From Acanthococcus lagerstroemiae (lineage: Eukaryota; Arthropoda; Insecta; Hemiptera; Eriococcidae), in contig CM063110.1 in the NCBI GenBank assembly GCA_031841125.1, positions 58,689,946-58,753,945 of the forward strand: a stretch of DNA of 64,000 nucleotides, given 5' to 3'. The first letter of the stretch is position 1. Each line of letters begins with the position of its first letter. Made by a program: the position numbers and the translations under genes. The notes beneath the pieces were generated by a model. The model was not told the origin of the DNA. It ran no database searches and saw only the letters and a program-made list of their open reading frames with translations. Below are positions 35,237 to 46,585 of the stretch, one piece after another.

Positions 35237-37771
35237 GACAGAGGTTGAAGTTATATTGTAGTATGCATTACCCGACATGAATAGATATTTCAGACGTAAA
35301 ATGATGAAAAATCTGTTTTTTGAAAATTCCACGCATTTTTACGATTATTTCGGTAAATATGTTTTCTAAAGAAAAGTTGTATAGGACATTTTAATAGAAA
35401 ATTTAACAAGGAACATTTTATGTTATTTGCATTTTGTTCCTAAAGTTAATATTTTTCTAGATAACTGCGATTTAGTCAGTAAAGATGGGTTATGAAAGAA
35501 AAAATAGAAGCCACGTTCCTCGAAACTTTCACGCAGTTTTGCGATTATCTCGATGAATATGCGTTCTAAAGGAAAGTTGTATAGAATCTTTTTTATAGAA
35601 AATTTACACGGAACATTTTATGTTATATGCATTTTGGTCCTGAAGTTGATATGTTCCGAGATATTCGCGGCTTTTTGTAAAATTTCAGTATTATATGTAA
35701 CTTCAAGGTCAAAGCGGCACCGGTTAATGATCTCAGATTGAGCTGAAATGTTTTATGGCGAGTTTCTAGGTCCATTGGAACCAATTTCAGTGCTCACCTA
35801 ATCGGTTGGCGAAAATTTGTAAAATGAGGGACACCCTATTCCTCAACATCCACCACTGGCACCTTTCGGTCGGTGCCAGAAGCCCCTGTTCAATGCATTC
35901 GTTCATCTCCTCAAGGATCCTACTTTTTTTCAAAGTAACAATAATGAGCTACATGTCGCGTGTCGCGTACCTGACCTTCGTTGTTTTACGCCTTTCTGAA
36001 AACAGGATAATGTTATAAATCAGAACAAAAAAGAGAGCTAAAAACAGCTGGTGTAGAAATCGATAAAACGATTAATAACCGTTTGGCGGTGCAATACCGT
36101 GATTCGTCATACAATCAATAAAATGGTTCTGAGTCATGTGACAGGTTATAAACCTGCTGCCGAAAAAGAAAAAGGGGATAATATCAGCGTAATTTATCGG
36201 AAACCCTATGACCGGAGAACTGAGCAATATTTCGGAGCTGGCTTCTGAAGACAATAAACAACAAATTCGAGACCGTTAAGCGGATAGGCATTAAAAAGCA
36301 CGCTTCTGGAAGCAAAACCCTATTTCATTCATACCGGGCACTATATACTCGTACATTCGTTTATCTGTAATATCTTAATTAATGCCTTTCCGCCTGTTTG
36401 GCCTGTGTACCTACCAAGCGGGGGCCACTCGTCCGTCAGTCGGATCGGAATTCCTCTTATCAACGTTCATTTTGCGCTGACCGGAATACGAGGTAGACAG
36501 ATTATTAAAACCGCAGAACCGAATAACAAGTTCACCTTATCAAATGGCAGGATTAAGCGCAAAAAATTCCGGTGTACAGCCGTGGCTGAGGTAAACGAAC
36601 AGCTCTTACGTATCGAGTTTTTTCCGAGCGACTTTTCGAATTATAACAATGAACTGTCGGATGAAATGGTAGCGCGCAAAAAATAGATATAAGCGTCAAG
36701 AAATGAGAGAGGATATAAAAATAATATTCATACTCGGGTTCTGTTCTAAAAAGGTAATGCGTGGAAGGAAGCAGTAGAAAAAGTAGTCGGGGGAAAAAAG
36801 AGGAAGAATAACAGCTACAAGAGAGGCAAAAAAAAAAAGATTAATGGCAAAGGGTGGACCGTTAGCACTCGTTGGCCAGATAAGGGACAGATTCGGGATG
36901 AAATGCTGAATGCAGAACCGAGGACGAATATAATAGGGTAACATCTGCGGTAAAACGTTATCACGAAATACTATAAAACCTATCGCTGCCCCCTTTCGAG
37001 CCACCTTTCAGCGGTGGATTTGAAAAAAAAAAATAAAAACACGAGTCGAGTCGTGCGCCCGGTTGTCACTCTGGTGGTACTGCTGTACTTCGAAATTAAT
37101 TATTCGACTTCGGACCCGAGAGGGGGAGTTCGCGGAGCGCAGTCAGATATTCGCAATATCACCATATCCAGTTGTCAAATTGTGGTTTCTGCTGCTGTAA
37201 TCTGACCGCATTACCGAGTACGGACTGTTGAAAGTTGGTAAACACGTTGAACCACAAGGCCCTGCTTACGACCGAAGTTCTAACACTTCGCATCGAGGAT
37301 CGAACTGCCAAAAGGAACATCGAACATCGCCAGAAGTTCATTATACTGTAGAATCATCCGTGTGTTGGCTATTTTACGGTAGGGGTCACCCTTTCTTTCC
37401 CTCCTCTTTAAATCAGTTTGCGAAAATCTTGAGATGTACCAAACCCTGGCATTGTTACTTACCTACTTTCCTTTCCGGTTGCCTTAGCTCTCGTGGTTGT
37501 CAAAATTAAATCCCGCTCCTCGAAGCCGAGAAATAATGCCCATCTTGTATCACTTCTTCTATCAGCCCTTATTTTCAATCCACTGCCAGTTGCCCCTTTT
37601 CACTCCGGTTTCCGTTTGATCATTTTCGAGATTCATTTATTATACTGTAGAATCATCCGTGTGTTGGCAATTTTGTGGTAGGGGTCACCCTTTCAATCCC
37701 CTCTAAATCAGTTTCCGAAAAGCGAAAATAATATGTGCCAAACCCAGGCATTTTTTTCTGCCTACTTCCTT
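35237..37771 (+). repeat. 2.53 kb tandem duplication, unit 1
   Basis: Starting at GACAGAGGTTGAAG this unit is repeated immediately downstream at 37772. I noticed five substitutions (near 36113, 36269, 36427, 36438 and 36595) and two one-base homopolymer differences, so identity is about 99.7 percent by eye. The unit contains a diverged internal pair (about 35330-35480 and 35525-35680, sharing GGAACATTTTATGTTAT) and a second pair near its end. A 93-codon frame (36405-36686) is open in both copies, but I recognise no domain and would not call it a gene. Confidence 0.92.
37339..37770 (+). repeat. Internal direct repeat inside the 2.53 kb unit
   Basis: The block ATACTGTAGAATCATCCG, then GTGTTGGC, GGTAGGGGTCACCCTTTC, AAATCAGTTT and CTACTTTCC occurs at about 37339-37480 and again at 37637-37770, and at matching places in unit 2 (39872 and 40170). 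The second inner copy in unit 2 extends further, through CTTTCGTGGT. This older internal duplication predates the 2.53 kb one. Confidence 0.8.
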
Positions 37772-40304
37772 GACAGAGGTTGAAGTTATATTGTAGTATG
37801 CATTACCCGACATGAATAGATATTTCAGACGTAAAATGATGAAAAATCTGTTTTTTGAAAATTCCACGCATTTTTACGATTATTTCGGTAAATATGTTTT
37901 CTAAAGAAAAGTTGTATAGGACATTTTAATAGAAAATTTAACAAGGAACATTTTATGTTATTTGCATTTTGTTCCTAAAGTTAATATTTTTCTAGATAAC
38001 TGCGATTTAGTCAGTAAAGATGGGTTATGAAAGAAAAAATAGAAGCCACGTTCCTCGAAACTTTCACGCAGTTTTGCGATTATCTCGATGAATATGCGTT
38101 CTAAAGGAAAGTTGTATAGAATCTTTTTTATAGAAAATTTACACGGAACATTTTATGTTATATGCATTTTGGTCCTGAAGTTGATATGTTCCGAGATATT
38201 CGCGGCTTTTTGTAAAATTTCAGTATTATATGTAACTTCAAGGTCAAAGCGGCACCGGTTAATGATCTCAGATTGAGCTGAAATGTTTTATGGCGAGTTT
38301 CTAGGTCCATTGGAACCAATTTCAGTGCTCACCTAATCGGTTGGCGAAAATTTGTAAAATGAGGGACACCCTATTCCTCAACATCCACCACTGGCACCTT
38401 TCGGTCGGTGCCAGAAGCCCCTGTTCAATGCATTCGTTCATCTCCTCAAGGATCCTACTTTTTTTCAAAGTAACAATAATGAGCTACATGTCGCGTGTCG
38501 CGTACCTGACCTTCGTTGTTTTACGCCTTTCTGAAAACAGGATAATGTTATAAATCAGAACAAAAAAGAGAGCTAAAAACAGCTGGTGTAGAAATCGATA
38601 AAACGATTAATAACCGTTTGGCGGTGCAATACCGTGATTCGTCATACGATCAATAAAATGGTTCTGAGTCATGTGACAGGTTATAAACCTGCTGCCGAAA
38701 AAGAAAAAGGGGATAATATCAGCGTAATTTATCGGAAACCCTATGACCGGAGAACTGAGCAATATTTCGGAGCTGGCTTCTGAAGACAATAAACAACAAA
38801 TTCAAGACCGTTAAGCGGATAGGCATTAAAAAGCACGCTTCTGGAAGCAAAACCCTATTTCATTCATACCGGGCACTATATACTCGTACATTCGTTTATC
38901 TGTAATATCTTAATTAATGCCTTTCCGCCTGTTTGGCCTGTGTACCTACCAAGCGGGGGCCGCTCGTCCGTCAATCGGATCGGAATTCCTCTTATCAACG
39001 TTCATTTTGCGCTGACCGGAATACGAGGTAGACAGATTATTAAAACCGCAGAACCGAATAACAAGTTCACCTTATCAAATGGCAGGATTAAGCGCAAAAA
39101 ATTCCGGTGTACAGCCGTGGCTGAGGTAAACCAACAGCTCTTACGTATCGAGTTTTTTCCGAGCGACTTTTCGAATTATAACAATGAACTGTCGGATGAA
39201 ATGGTAGCGCGCAAAAAATAGATATAAGCGTCAAGAAATGAGAGAGGATATAAAAATAATATTCATACTCGGGTTCTGTTCTAAAAAGGTAATGCGTGGA
39301 AGGAAGCAGTAGAAAAAGTAGTCGGGGGAAAAAAGAGGAAGAATAACAGCTACAAGAGAGGCAAAAAAAAAAGATTAATGGCAAAGGGTGGACCGTTAGC
39401 ACTCGTTGGCCAGATAAGGGACAGATTCGGGATGAAATGCTGAATGCAGAACCGAGGACGAATATAATAGGGTAACATCTGCGGTAAAACGTTATCACGA
39501 AATACTATAAAACCTATCGCTGCCCCCTTTCGAGCCACCTTTCAGCGGTGGATTTGAAAAAAAAAATAAAAACACGAGTCGAGTCGTGCGCCCGGTTGTC
39601 ACTCTGGTGGTACTGCTGTACTTCGAAATTAATTATTCGACTTCGGACCCGAGAGGGGGAGTTCGCGGAGCGCAGTCAGATATTCGCAATATCACCATAT
39701 CCAGTTGTCAAATTGTGGTTTCTGCTGCTGTAATCTGACCGCATTACCGAGTACGGACTGTTGAAAGTTGGTAAACACGTTGAACCACAAGGCCCTGCTT
39801 ACGACCGAAGTTCTAACACTTCGCATCGAGGATCGAACTGCCAAAAGGAACATCGAACATCGCCAGAAGTTCATTATACTGTAGAATCATCCGTGTGTTG
39901 GCTATTTTACGGTAGGGGTCACCCTTTCTTTCCCTCCTCTTTAAATCAGTTTGCGAAAATCTTGAGATGTACCAAACCCTGGCATTGTTACTTACCTACT
40001 TTCCTTTCCGGTTGCCTTAGCTCTCGTGGTTGTCAAAATTAAATCCCGCTCCTCGAAGCCGAGAAATAATGCCCATCTTGTATCACTTCTTCTATCAGCC
40101 CTTATTTTCAATCCACTGCCAGTTGCCCCTTTTCACTCCGGTTTCCGTTTGATCATTTTCGAGATTCATTTATTATACTGTAGAATCATCCGTGTGTTGG
40201 CAATTTTGTGGTAGGGGTCACCCTTTCAATCCCCTCTAAATCAGTTTCCGAAAAGCGAAAATAATATGTGCCAAACCCAGGCATTTTTTTCTGCCTACTT
40301 TCCT
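37772..40304 (+). repeat. 2.53 kb tandem duplication, unit 2
   Basis: Near-identical copy of 35237-37771, offset 2535 bp at its start and 2533 bp at its end because of two homopolymer changes. It runs on into CCTTTCCGGTTACC, which unit 1 lacks at the junction (unit 1 breaks at CTACTTCCTT before the next GACAG). Only two or three bases of matching sequence sit at the breakpoint. Confidence 0.92.
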
Positions 40305-42576
40305 TTCCGGTTACCTTAGCTTTCGTGGTGTTAGGGTAATTCCATGAAAATGACCAAATTTAGCGTACACGTAAATATCTTAACAAATTATGTATGTAAG
40401 TTACCAAAAAATGAGTGGATTTCTAGGAAATGATCTCCTCTAATATTGCCACTAATTCAAGACCTCATATATCCCGCCTCTATACATTCTAAAATGTGCG
40501 CTGAACACCTCAAAGTCCCATCGTCCTGGGTGTCACACACCATGTTTTCAAACACTTTTATGTCTATAACATATACCTTGAAGTATTTCTTTCGTAATAA
40601 AATATAAAAACATGGTCTTGAGACATTGGAGTATGATCATGGCATGATCATATTCACTCTAATTGCACCTTTAGGCTTTCAGATGAGTTAGAAGTTGTGT
40701 CATATGGTTTTTGTTCCATCGCTCTGGTCAATTTTTGTTGCTTCTTTCTGGTATCACTGATACAACTGTGTTGTTCGAAAGTAACTCATCCGCTTCGTGT
40801 CTGCGTCTGCGATCGGAACGCTAAGCATAGGTGAAATTCGGAACTAGAAGTATTTTGTTCAGGAAGCCCATAAGTCTTGAAAATCACATGTGTACAAATT
40901 TTCTCATCTTTCGCAATGGCCTTGTCTGTATGATCAGTAGGATGGTCTGAAATCTGGAATGAACGAGAAAAATAATTGGTAAAAGTAATGAACTTTGACA
41001 TGACGAAATGAAATTCATCAAAATTATACTCGTGACGGCGTTCTAGTTGAAATGAGACATTTTTTCCTACGACCTGGACAACCACAATATTTCTTTTGAC
41101 CTGGTATCTCCAGTAGTCCAGTTAGGGTCCAGTAGTTATGAGAAACAAGTTCAGCGACCCTTTAAGCCTCAGAAATGATAGCCTTGTTGTACTAATTGAC
41201 ATCCTCCATGAGCTCAGCGATCCTGTAAACCTACGATATTCGTATTATGTTTGATTTTAACCCTCTCTCCAACTTACACCAAACCAGCATCAAAATTTTA
41301 TTTTGTGGCCTTGATACCCCCCGCAAGTTTTTAAAATAGTAGTTATGAAGTCATTACTCTCACTGATGGAACAAAGAAAACAAATTTCAAACTGTGGTGT
41401 CTATGGGCAAAGCAGTGGAAATAATTATAAGTGGGCGCGTTCAACGTCGATATGTTTTCAATTGGCGAATGTCACTAGAATTATTTTATAGATCTATCTA
41501 TCCAAGTGTATATTGAAAATTGAATGAACGGACAAAATAGGGACCTTAGAATTTTGAAAAATTCCAAGATGGGCATCATTTCTAGGACTTTCAAGTTCGC
41601 TGATTTTACCTAGGATATTGTTTTGCCTGTAACTGAAAAGTTCTACGTATTAACTGAGTAGGCTGGGGGAGGCGGCTCAACGCTGAAAATGAGGTTCACT
41701 TATGATTCTCCTTTCTCTCTATGTACTAATTAGCTGATCACTGCCTCTGGGAGTAAGAAAAAACTTCGGTGTTTGAGACAAACCAGCCAGTTTACATGGA
41801 GGAAAGTGTCATTTGAGACATTTTCGTTTCTCTCGGCACGTGTGTACCTGTGCAGCATAGGAAACTAATTTTATTTATTTTCCCTTTTCTGTGTACCGTG
41901 GTGAACGTCTACGTCAATTTTCGCAGAATCGACGACGCTGTTCCAGCTACCGCGAATTAATTCATTCGATTTGTCGCGAACGGGGTCACGATCCGCCGTT
42001 TCCTGTTAAACATCTCGCAGGTACATCCGAATTGCATCGTGCTCACCATTTTTACCCGGTATAAGTGGTCTTGTTCGTAGACTGGATAAACCATCTAAAT
42101 CGCCAGTCACAGGATGGGGAGGGGGTAGATGTGAAGCTGTATTTGATTCTTACATGGATTCTGAATTGACCTTTCAGGATTGCTTCCTGAATACGTCGTT
42201 ACAACTGATTTCATCAGTATTTAAGCGCATTATATTCTCTTTCGAAATCTTGTTTCCGGTCGAGACCTCTTTACCTCATTCAGGCTCTAGGTCACGTAAA
42301 TTTATGCAGCGTCTTTGCAAAAACGAACAAACCTCGTCTCGAAGACCGAGGTGATTGCATGTCGCAGCATGCGTCCGATTGTTGGATGCGTAATCCAAAA
42401 TCCTCTGACGGGAAAGGGGACGTATTTTGATAATTGCGAGACATATTACATTTCTCTTCCACTCTTCAGCATTTCCAAAATCAAAGTGTCCGGCGCGAAA
42501 CGCAGCGTGACCGATGCCTTGTAGAAGAGAGGGCTTTTTTCCTCATGTAAAATGGCTAGATAGAGCTGTCGTATAG
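40305..42576. other. Stretch with no recognised gene
   Basis: Apparently unique DNA. CG content rises mildly at about 41860-42400. A 99-codon minus frame (40786-41085) has no known domain. No inverted ends or tandem units were noticed. Confidence 0.45.
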
Positions 42577-42712
42577 CACAAGTGCGGCAATACACCATTT
42601 TGATTCCAATCGCGCCGTCGATGCCGAATCCGACTATGCGGAGCGTACCGCGTAGTCAATTCGGCATTGACGGGCGCGGTTGGAACCAAAATGGCGTATT
42701 GCCGCACTCGTG
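42577..42712. mobile_element. Palindromic MITE, family P1, copy 2
   Basis: Arms CACAAGTGCGGCAATAC and, reversed from the right, CACGAGTGCGGCAATACG, then CCATTTTG with GATTCCAA or GGTTCCAA. About 60 bp of each side can pair. The core GATGCCGAATCCGACTATG then CGGAGCGTACCGCGTAG matches copies at 16413 and 55364. Outer flanks also contain GTATAGC / GCTATAC, so the pairing extends slightly beyond the stated borders. Confidence 0.8.
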
Positions 42713-43077
42713 TTTATAGCGCTATACTACAGGTAGGACCCTGAACTGTAACCGGAACGTCGGACAGTGTTGCCATAAGAAGCAATAAAAACGACAAACC
42801 AGCAAAATAGATCATGGAATGCGATATTGTCAAATTACAATAATAAAAGGCTAGATTGGGCTGAAATTCAACTTATAGGGCTAGGTAGGGCTGAAGTCAA
42901 ATGGAACGGAGTTAAAACAGGAGCCCTCAGCCCTTTGATGCTTGAGCTTTGGGGCAAAACTGTGGTCAAAAGGGTTAGATTCGCCCCAAAAGGGCTAGAA
43001 GATCAGTCACGCTGGCGAGACGGTCGGTCACGCCGTCGTTGTTGTTCCTGTCGCCGCCAGGATTGATCGCTATTGGT
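42713..43077. other. Stretch with no recognised feature
   Basis: The motif AGGGCTAG or GGGCTGA recurs near 42850-43000, perhaps a degenerate short repeat. A 79-codon open frame here has no known domain. Confidence 0.4.
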
Positions 43078-43445
43078 ACTCGGAATCAAAGCGGCTGACA
43101 TCTAGCGGATGTTTTGTGAACCCTCATTGAGTGATCATAGAGAAAAACCCTTGATTTTTAAGTGCCCTTAAATGGAAAAAATCTGTACCTAAGTAAGGTT
43201 ACTTAAGTGCAATTTTAAGTGATTTTTTCCATTGAAGTACACTTAAAAAATTAAGTGTTGTTTGAAAATACGGCTGTCATTTCTTACTTCACCGCACTTC
43301 TATTAATTTTGTTACCTGACGTATTAAATTTTTAATCGCTTTTTGAAAAACCCCTATTTCCCGTTTACAGTAATGTTATTTCTCAACCTTTTATGAAGAG
43401 GTGCACATTAGCGCTCCTATATTCTGTTCCACATTCCAATCACTG
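43078..43445 (+). repeat. Dispersed repeat, copy 1 (pairs with 44739-45915)
   Basis: Blocks GGCTGACATCTAGC, TTTTGTGAA, CATTGAGTGATCATAGAGAA, TCATTTCTTACTTCA then CGCACTTCTATTAATTTTG, GTATTAAATTTTTA and TTAGCGCTCCTA occur in the same order in the second copy. This copy carries a 103 bp hairpin (43151-43253) that the other lacks. Confidence 0.75.
43151..43253. repeat. Foldback hairpin inside the dispersed repeat
   Basis: The arm 43151-43183 (with TTTTTAAGTG and AAATGGAAAAAATC) pairs with 43221-43253 (GATTTTTTCCATT and CACTTAAAAA). AAGTG/CACTT motifs recur in the loop. Probably a very small MITE; no target duplication was identified. Confidence 0.6.
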
Positions 43446-43754
43446 CCCCGCGCCTCTCTTGCTCACAAGCCTTACACTCGAACAAGGTGTGCCAGGGGCG
43501 AAAAACTTGTACTGCGTTGTGAGCAGCTTTTTCGAAATCTGACTCACCTAAATGATACGTGTAGGGTCATGCCATGTTCGGTCTCTCGTCCAAATGATTT
43601 TCTCCCCAAATGCTTTTTGATTGTTTTTCTTTTCCAGCCCTATTGAAGTGTTCGCTGTATCACTGTACGCCTTCAGTAACCAGAAATGTACAAGGTAACT
43701 GAATGAGGAAAGAAAAAAGAGTCTGACTGCTGCATACATTGTTACAGTTGGGAC

Positions 43755-44738
43755 CAGTGTTGGAAGAACGAAAGAGAACGGGAACAAGAACAAGAACATG
43801 GTGGGATTGAGAACGTGAACGGGATACGAGAACAGGAACAGGACCAGTTTGGGAACAAGAACAAGAACGGGAAAGTTGTTAATTAAAGCGTAAGGAGAAC
43901 GAGGAGCAGGAATGAAAACCATGCAGTTAGAGAAGAACGAACGAGAACGGGAACGAGATGATTTTTGCGTTCTTCCAACACCTTTGTAGCTGGCGTAAAA
44001 GTAAAATTCTGAAAGCTTAAATCCATTGATTATAAATTGTCTTAATGAAACAATCAACCTACAATACTCGGATGTTGAAAGAACGAACAAGAACAAAAAG
44101 AAAAACTGGCTGTTCTCGTTCTCCTTCTCAGAACGAGACGGAGAAGGAGAATATGATGGGATTGAGAACAAGAACGGGAAATTGGAACAGGAACAGGACC
44201 AGGGTGGGAACAAGAATGGGAACAATATGGAAACGGGAAAGAGAATGAGAACGAGAACATTGGTAATTTCAAGGTAAGGAGATCAAAGAACATGAATGGG
44301 AACCATGCAGTTAGAGAACAACGAACAAGAACGGGATGATTTTTGCGTTCTTCCAATACCTTTGTAGCTGGCATAAAAGTAAAATTCTGGAAGCTTAAAA
44401 CCATTGATTATAAATTTTTTTAATGAAAAAAATCAACCTGCAGTACTTGGATGTTGAAAGAACAGACAAGAACAAAAAGAAAAACTTGCTGTTCTCATTC
44501 TCGTTCTCAGAACGAGAATATGATGGGATTGCGAACAAGAACGGGATACCAGAACAGATACAGGACGAGGGTGGGAACAAGAATGGGAATGGGAACAATA
44601 TGGAAACGGGAAAGAGAATGAGAATGGGAACGTTGGTAATTTCAAGGTAAGGAGAACAAAGAAAATGAATGAGAACCATGCAGTTAGAGAAAAACAAACG
44701 GGGACAGGAACAATGATTTTTGCGTTCTTCCAACCCTG
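43755..44738. mobile_element. hAT-like GTTCTC-rich composite MITE, intact, 984 bp
   Basis: Ends CAGTGTTGGAAGAACG and, reversed from 44738, CAGGGTTGGAAGAACG. Flanks GTTGGGAC (43747-43754) and ATTGGGAC (44739-44746) form an 8 bp target duplication with one mismatch. Inside, three modules made of degenerate GAGAAC/GGGAAC hexamers are separated by two near-identical spacers (about 43985-44075 and 44357-44455), each with AAGTAAAATTCTG, AAGCTTAAA and ATTGATTATAAATT. The hexamers keep several frames open (up to 225 codons on the minus strand), all of simple Ser/Phe/Arg-rich composition; these are not genes. The spacers show the empty version of the site used by the Ginger-type element at 598. Confidence 0.8.
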
Positions 44739-44811
44739 ATTGGGACTCAAAATTGATGTGGCTGACATCTAGCCGACGTTTTGTGAATCCGCATTGAGTG
44801 ATCATAGAGAA

Positions 44812-45294
44812 CAAAGTCATATAGATACACCAAGTTAGACGACTAGCGCGTTTCCGCGTTCTGCCGTCATGCCAGCGCGCTGCTATCGCTGAACTCCTTT
44901 GGTTGCATTGCGCGTATATGGACATTTTTACGTTTTTGCGGATTAGCTCAAAAACTATCAATTTTGATGAAAAATCGGAAAGAGCTAAATTTGTTCACCT
45001 TGGAATTTCCCCTCGAATGCGAGTAAATTCGAAATTTTTATGGGTAAAATTTTGAAACTGATCTTACCTGATAGAAAATAACAGGTAGAATAAATTTTGT
45101 TCTTTTCACTTTTTCATAAAACTCGACCGTTATTGAGTTAAACGCAAAACCTTGTTAGGGCTCCCAACGTTTACATTGATTTCACGGCAGTCGAACGCTG
45201 CCAGCGCTGCTATCGGGATAAATTATCGTAACATACGAAGTTTAACATTGGTTAAATGGAGAGTCGAACGACTTGGTGTATCTATATGACTTTG
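44812..45294. mobile_element. MITE with 24 bp perfect ends and 8 bp target duplication
   Basis: The left end begins CAAAGTCATATAGATAC and is matched exactly over 24 bases by the reversed right end. ATAGAGAA lies on both sides (44804-44811 and 45295-45302). Copy 1 of the host repeat has this site without the insertion (CATAGAGAAAAA at about 43136). A perfect match of ends and duplication suggests recent movement. No coding frame. An 8 bp duplication suits hAT or P superfamilies. Confidence 0.88.
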
Positions 45295-45586
45295 ATAGAG
45301 AAAAATGAAGCGCGTGTGGAAAAAGGGCCTTTGATCCATGTAATTTCTTATGAGTTATGAGACAAAGGACACGCATTCAGACCATCATACCAGTAACCAA
45401 TAAGAAGCTGATGAGGCACTTCTCATTTCTTACTTCATCGCACTTCTATTAATTTTGCTACCTGATGTATTAAATTTTTATTCGCAAGTTCGAATACCTA
45501 TGTAGCTCCCTACAGTTCTGTCATTTCTTAAGTTTATAATGATTTTTTTGAAAACTTCGTATTTATCATTTACGGCAATGTTATTT

Positions 45587-45837
45587 GGACGTTATTCAGC
45601 GTGTAAAGGAACCGTCCAGCAAAATCTGTTCTTTGAAAACACGTGATTCGAAGTTCAAGAGCCATGTAGGAACTATATGACATAGCGTTTACTGATAAGC
45701 TTTTTTCAACGGGAGTACACATTTTTGAACCGAGGGCCCAATTTTGAAAAATTCTTCTTTTTACGCTCTTTCCAACAATACTAATAATTCATTTTGTTTA
45801 CAAATGTTGGTTGGTTCCCTTACGCTGAATAGCGTCC
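45587..45837. mobile_element. MITE with GGACG ends, 251 bp
   Basis: Inverted ends GGACGTTATTCAGCGTG and, reversed, GGACGCTATTCAGCGTA, followed by AAGGAACC or AGGGAACC. ATTT flanks both sides (45583-45586 and 45838-45841), which could be a 3 or 4 bp target duplication. The matching site in copy 1 of the host repeat (GTTATTTCTC near 43375) is empty. Superfamily unresolved; PIF/Harbinger is one option. Confidence 0.75.
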
Positions 45838-45915
45838 ATTTCTGTCTGTGATCACTCGACCTTTTTTTTAAAGAAAGTGCACGTTAGCGCTCCTACATTC
45901 CATTCCACATCTCAA

Positions 45916-46439
45916 TGGATATGTTGTCCAAGGGACCGCGTTAATGCGCATATCCGCATTCCAATGCAGGCTGTCTGCTGGGCCAATAAGTCCAATAAAA
46001 GTTTAACAATTTTAATATAGGTTCAATAAAAATTGAAAAATGAGGAATAATTATTGTCGAAAACTCGACTTCAATCACTATGTGTCTTGCAAACTCATTT
46101 TTTGCCTGTATAAAAAGTCTGAAAAGAGTCATCCAATATTTTTAATTTTCAAATTTGTTAGACACCCTGCAATGCCTTCTGTGGTCGTCCATTTTCGACT
46201 TCGCTCGACATTCTGCGTGTCGGCCAGTCAAAAAGTGTTCAATCATGCCGATAGAACGTTTATTCCCGAATGATAACATTAACTAAACTAAACTAAACTA
46301 AACTGAACTACCTAAGATAAGGCTATCGATGAACAAACGGAAGAATACTACGGACGTGACGCGTAATATGTATAAAACAAAAAGTGATGAAGGAATGACC
46401 GCATGAAGAGGAATACGCAACATCACAATGGTAACGTTT
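45916..46439. other. Stretch with no recognised gene; short ACTAA repeat
   Basis: A short (ACTAA)n tract lies at about 46279-46308. Nothing else identified. Confidence 0.5.
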
Positions 46440-46585
46440 TTCTGCGGAATGTTTTTTGCGGAGCATTTGTGCGGAACACCTTTTTTGCAGAGCGTTTCTG
46501 CGGAACGTGCTATGCGGAGCATTTGTGCGGAACCCTTTTTGCAGAGCGTTTCTGTGGAATGTTTTTTGCAGAGCATTTTCTGCGG
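46440..46585 (+). repeat. Minisatellite of about 20-25 bp period
   Basis: Variants of TTTTTGCGGAGCATTTGTG and GCAGAGCGTTTCTGCGGAA alternate about seven times. A higher-order pair of these two variants repeats near 46450-46500 and 46515-46560. Frames on both strands stay open because the unit has no stop codon in them, giving Cys/Lys- or Phe/Gly-rich repeats that are unlikely to be real protein. Confidence 0.8.

Larger units (their letters stand above)
44739..45915 (+). repeat. Dispersed repeat, copy 2, enlarged by two MITEs
   Basis: The same ordered blocks as 43078-43445 but spread over about 1.2 kb. The expansion is explained largely by the MITEs at 44812-45294 and 45587-45837, and by about 110 bp near 45310-45420 that copy 1 lacks. 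Its left edge coincides with the target duplication of the hAT-like element, so that element also entered this copy. Confidence 0.7.

Noticed and set aside
36405..36686. 93-codon frame present in both copies of the 2.53 kb duplication
   Set aside because: Presence twice is explained by the recent duplication; no family resemblance and a substitution changes an amino acid without sign of constraint.
43548..44225. 225-codon open frame on the minus strand
   Set aside because: It runs through the hexamer-rich modules of a MITE and continues as simple Ser/Phe/Arg/Pro-rich sequence; the open frame follows from the repeat unit.
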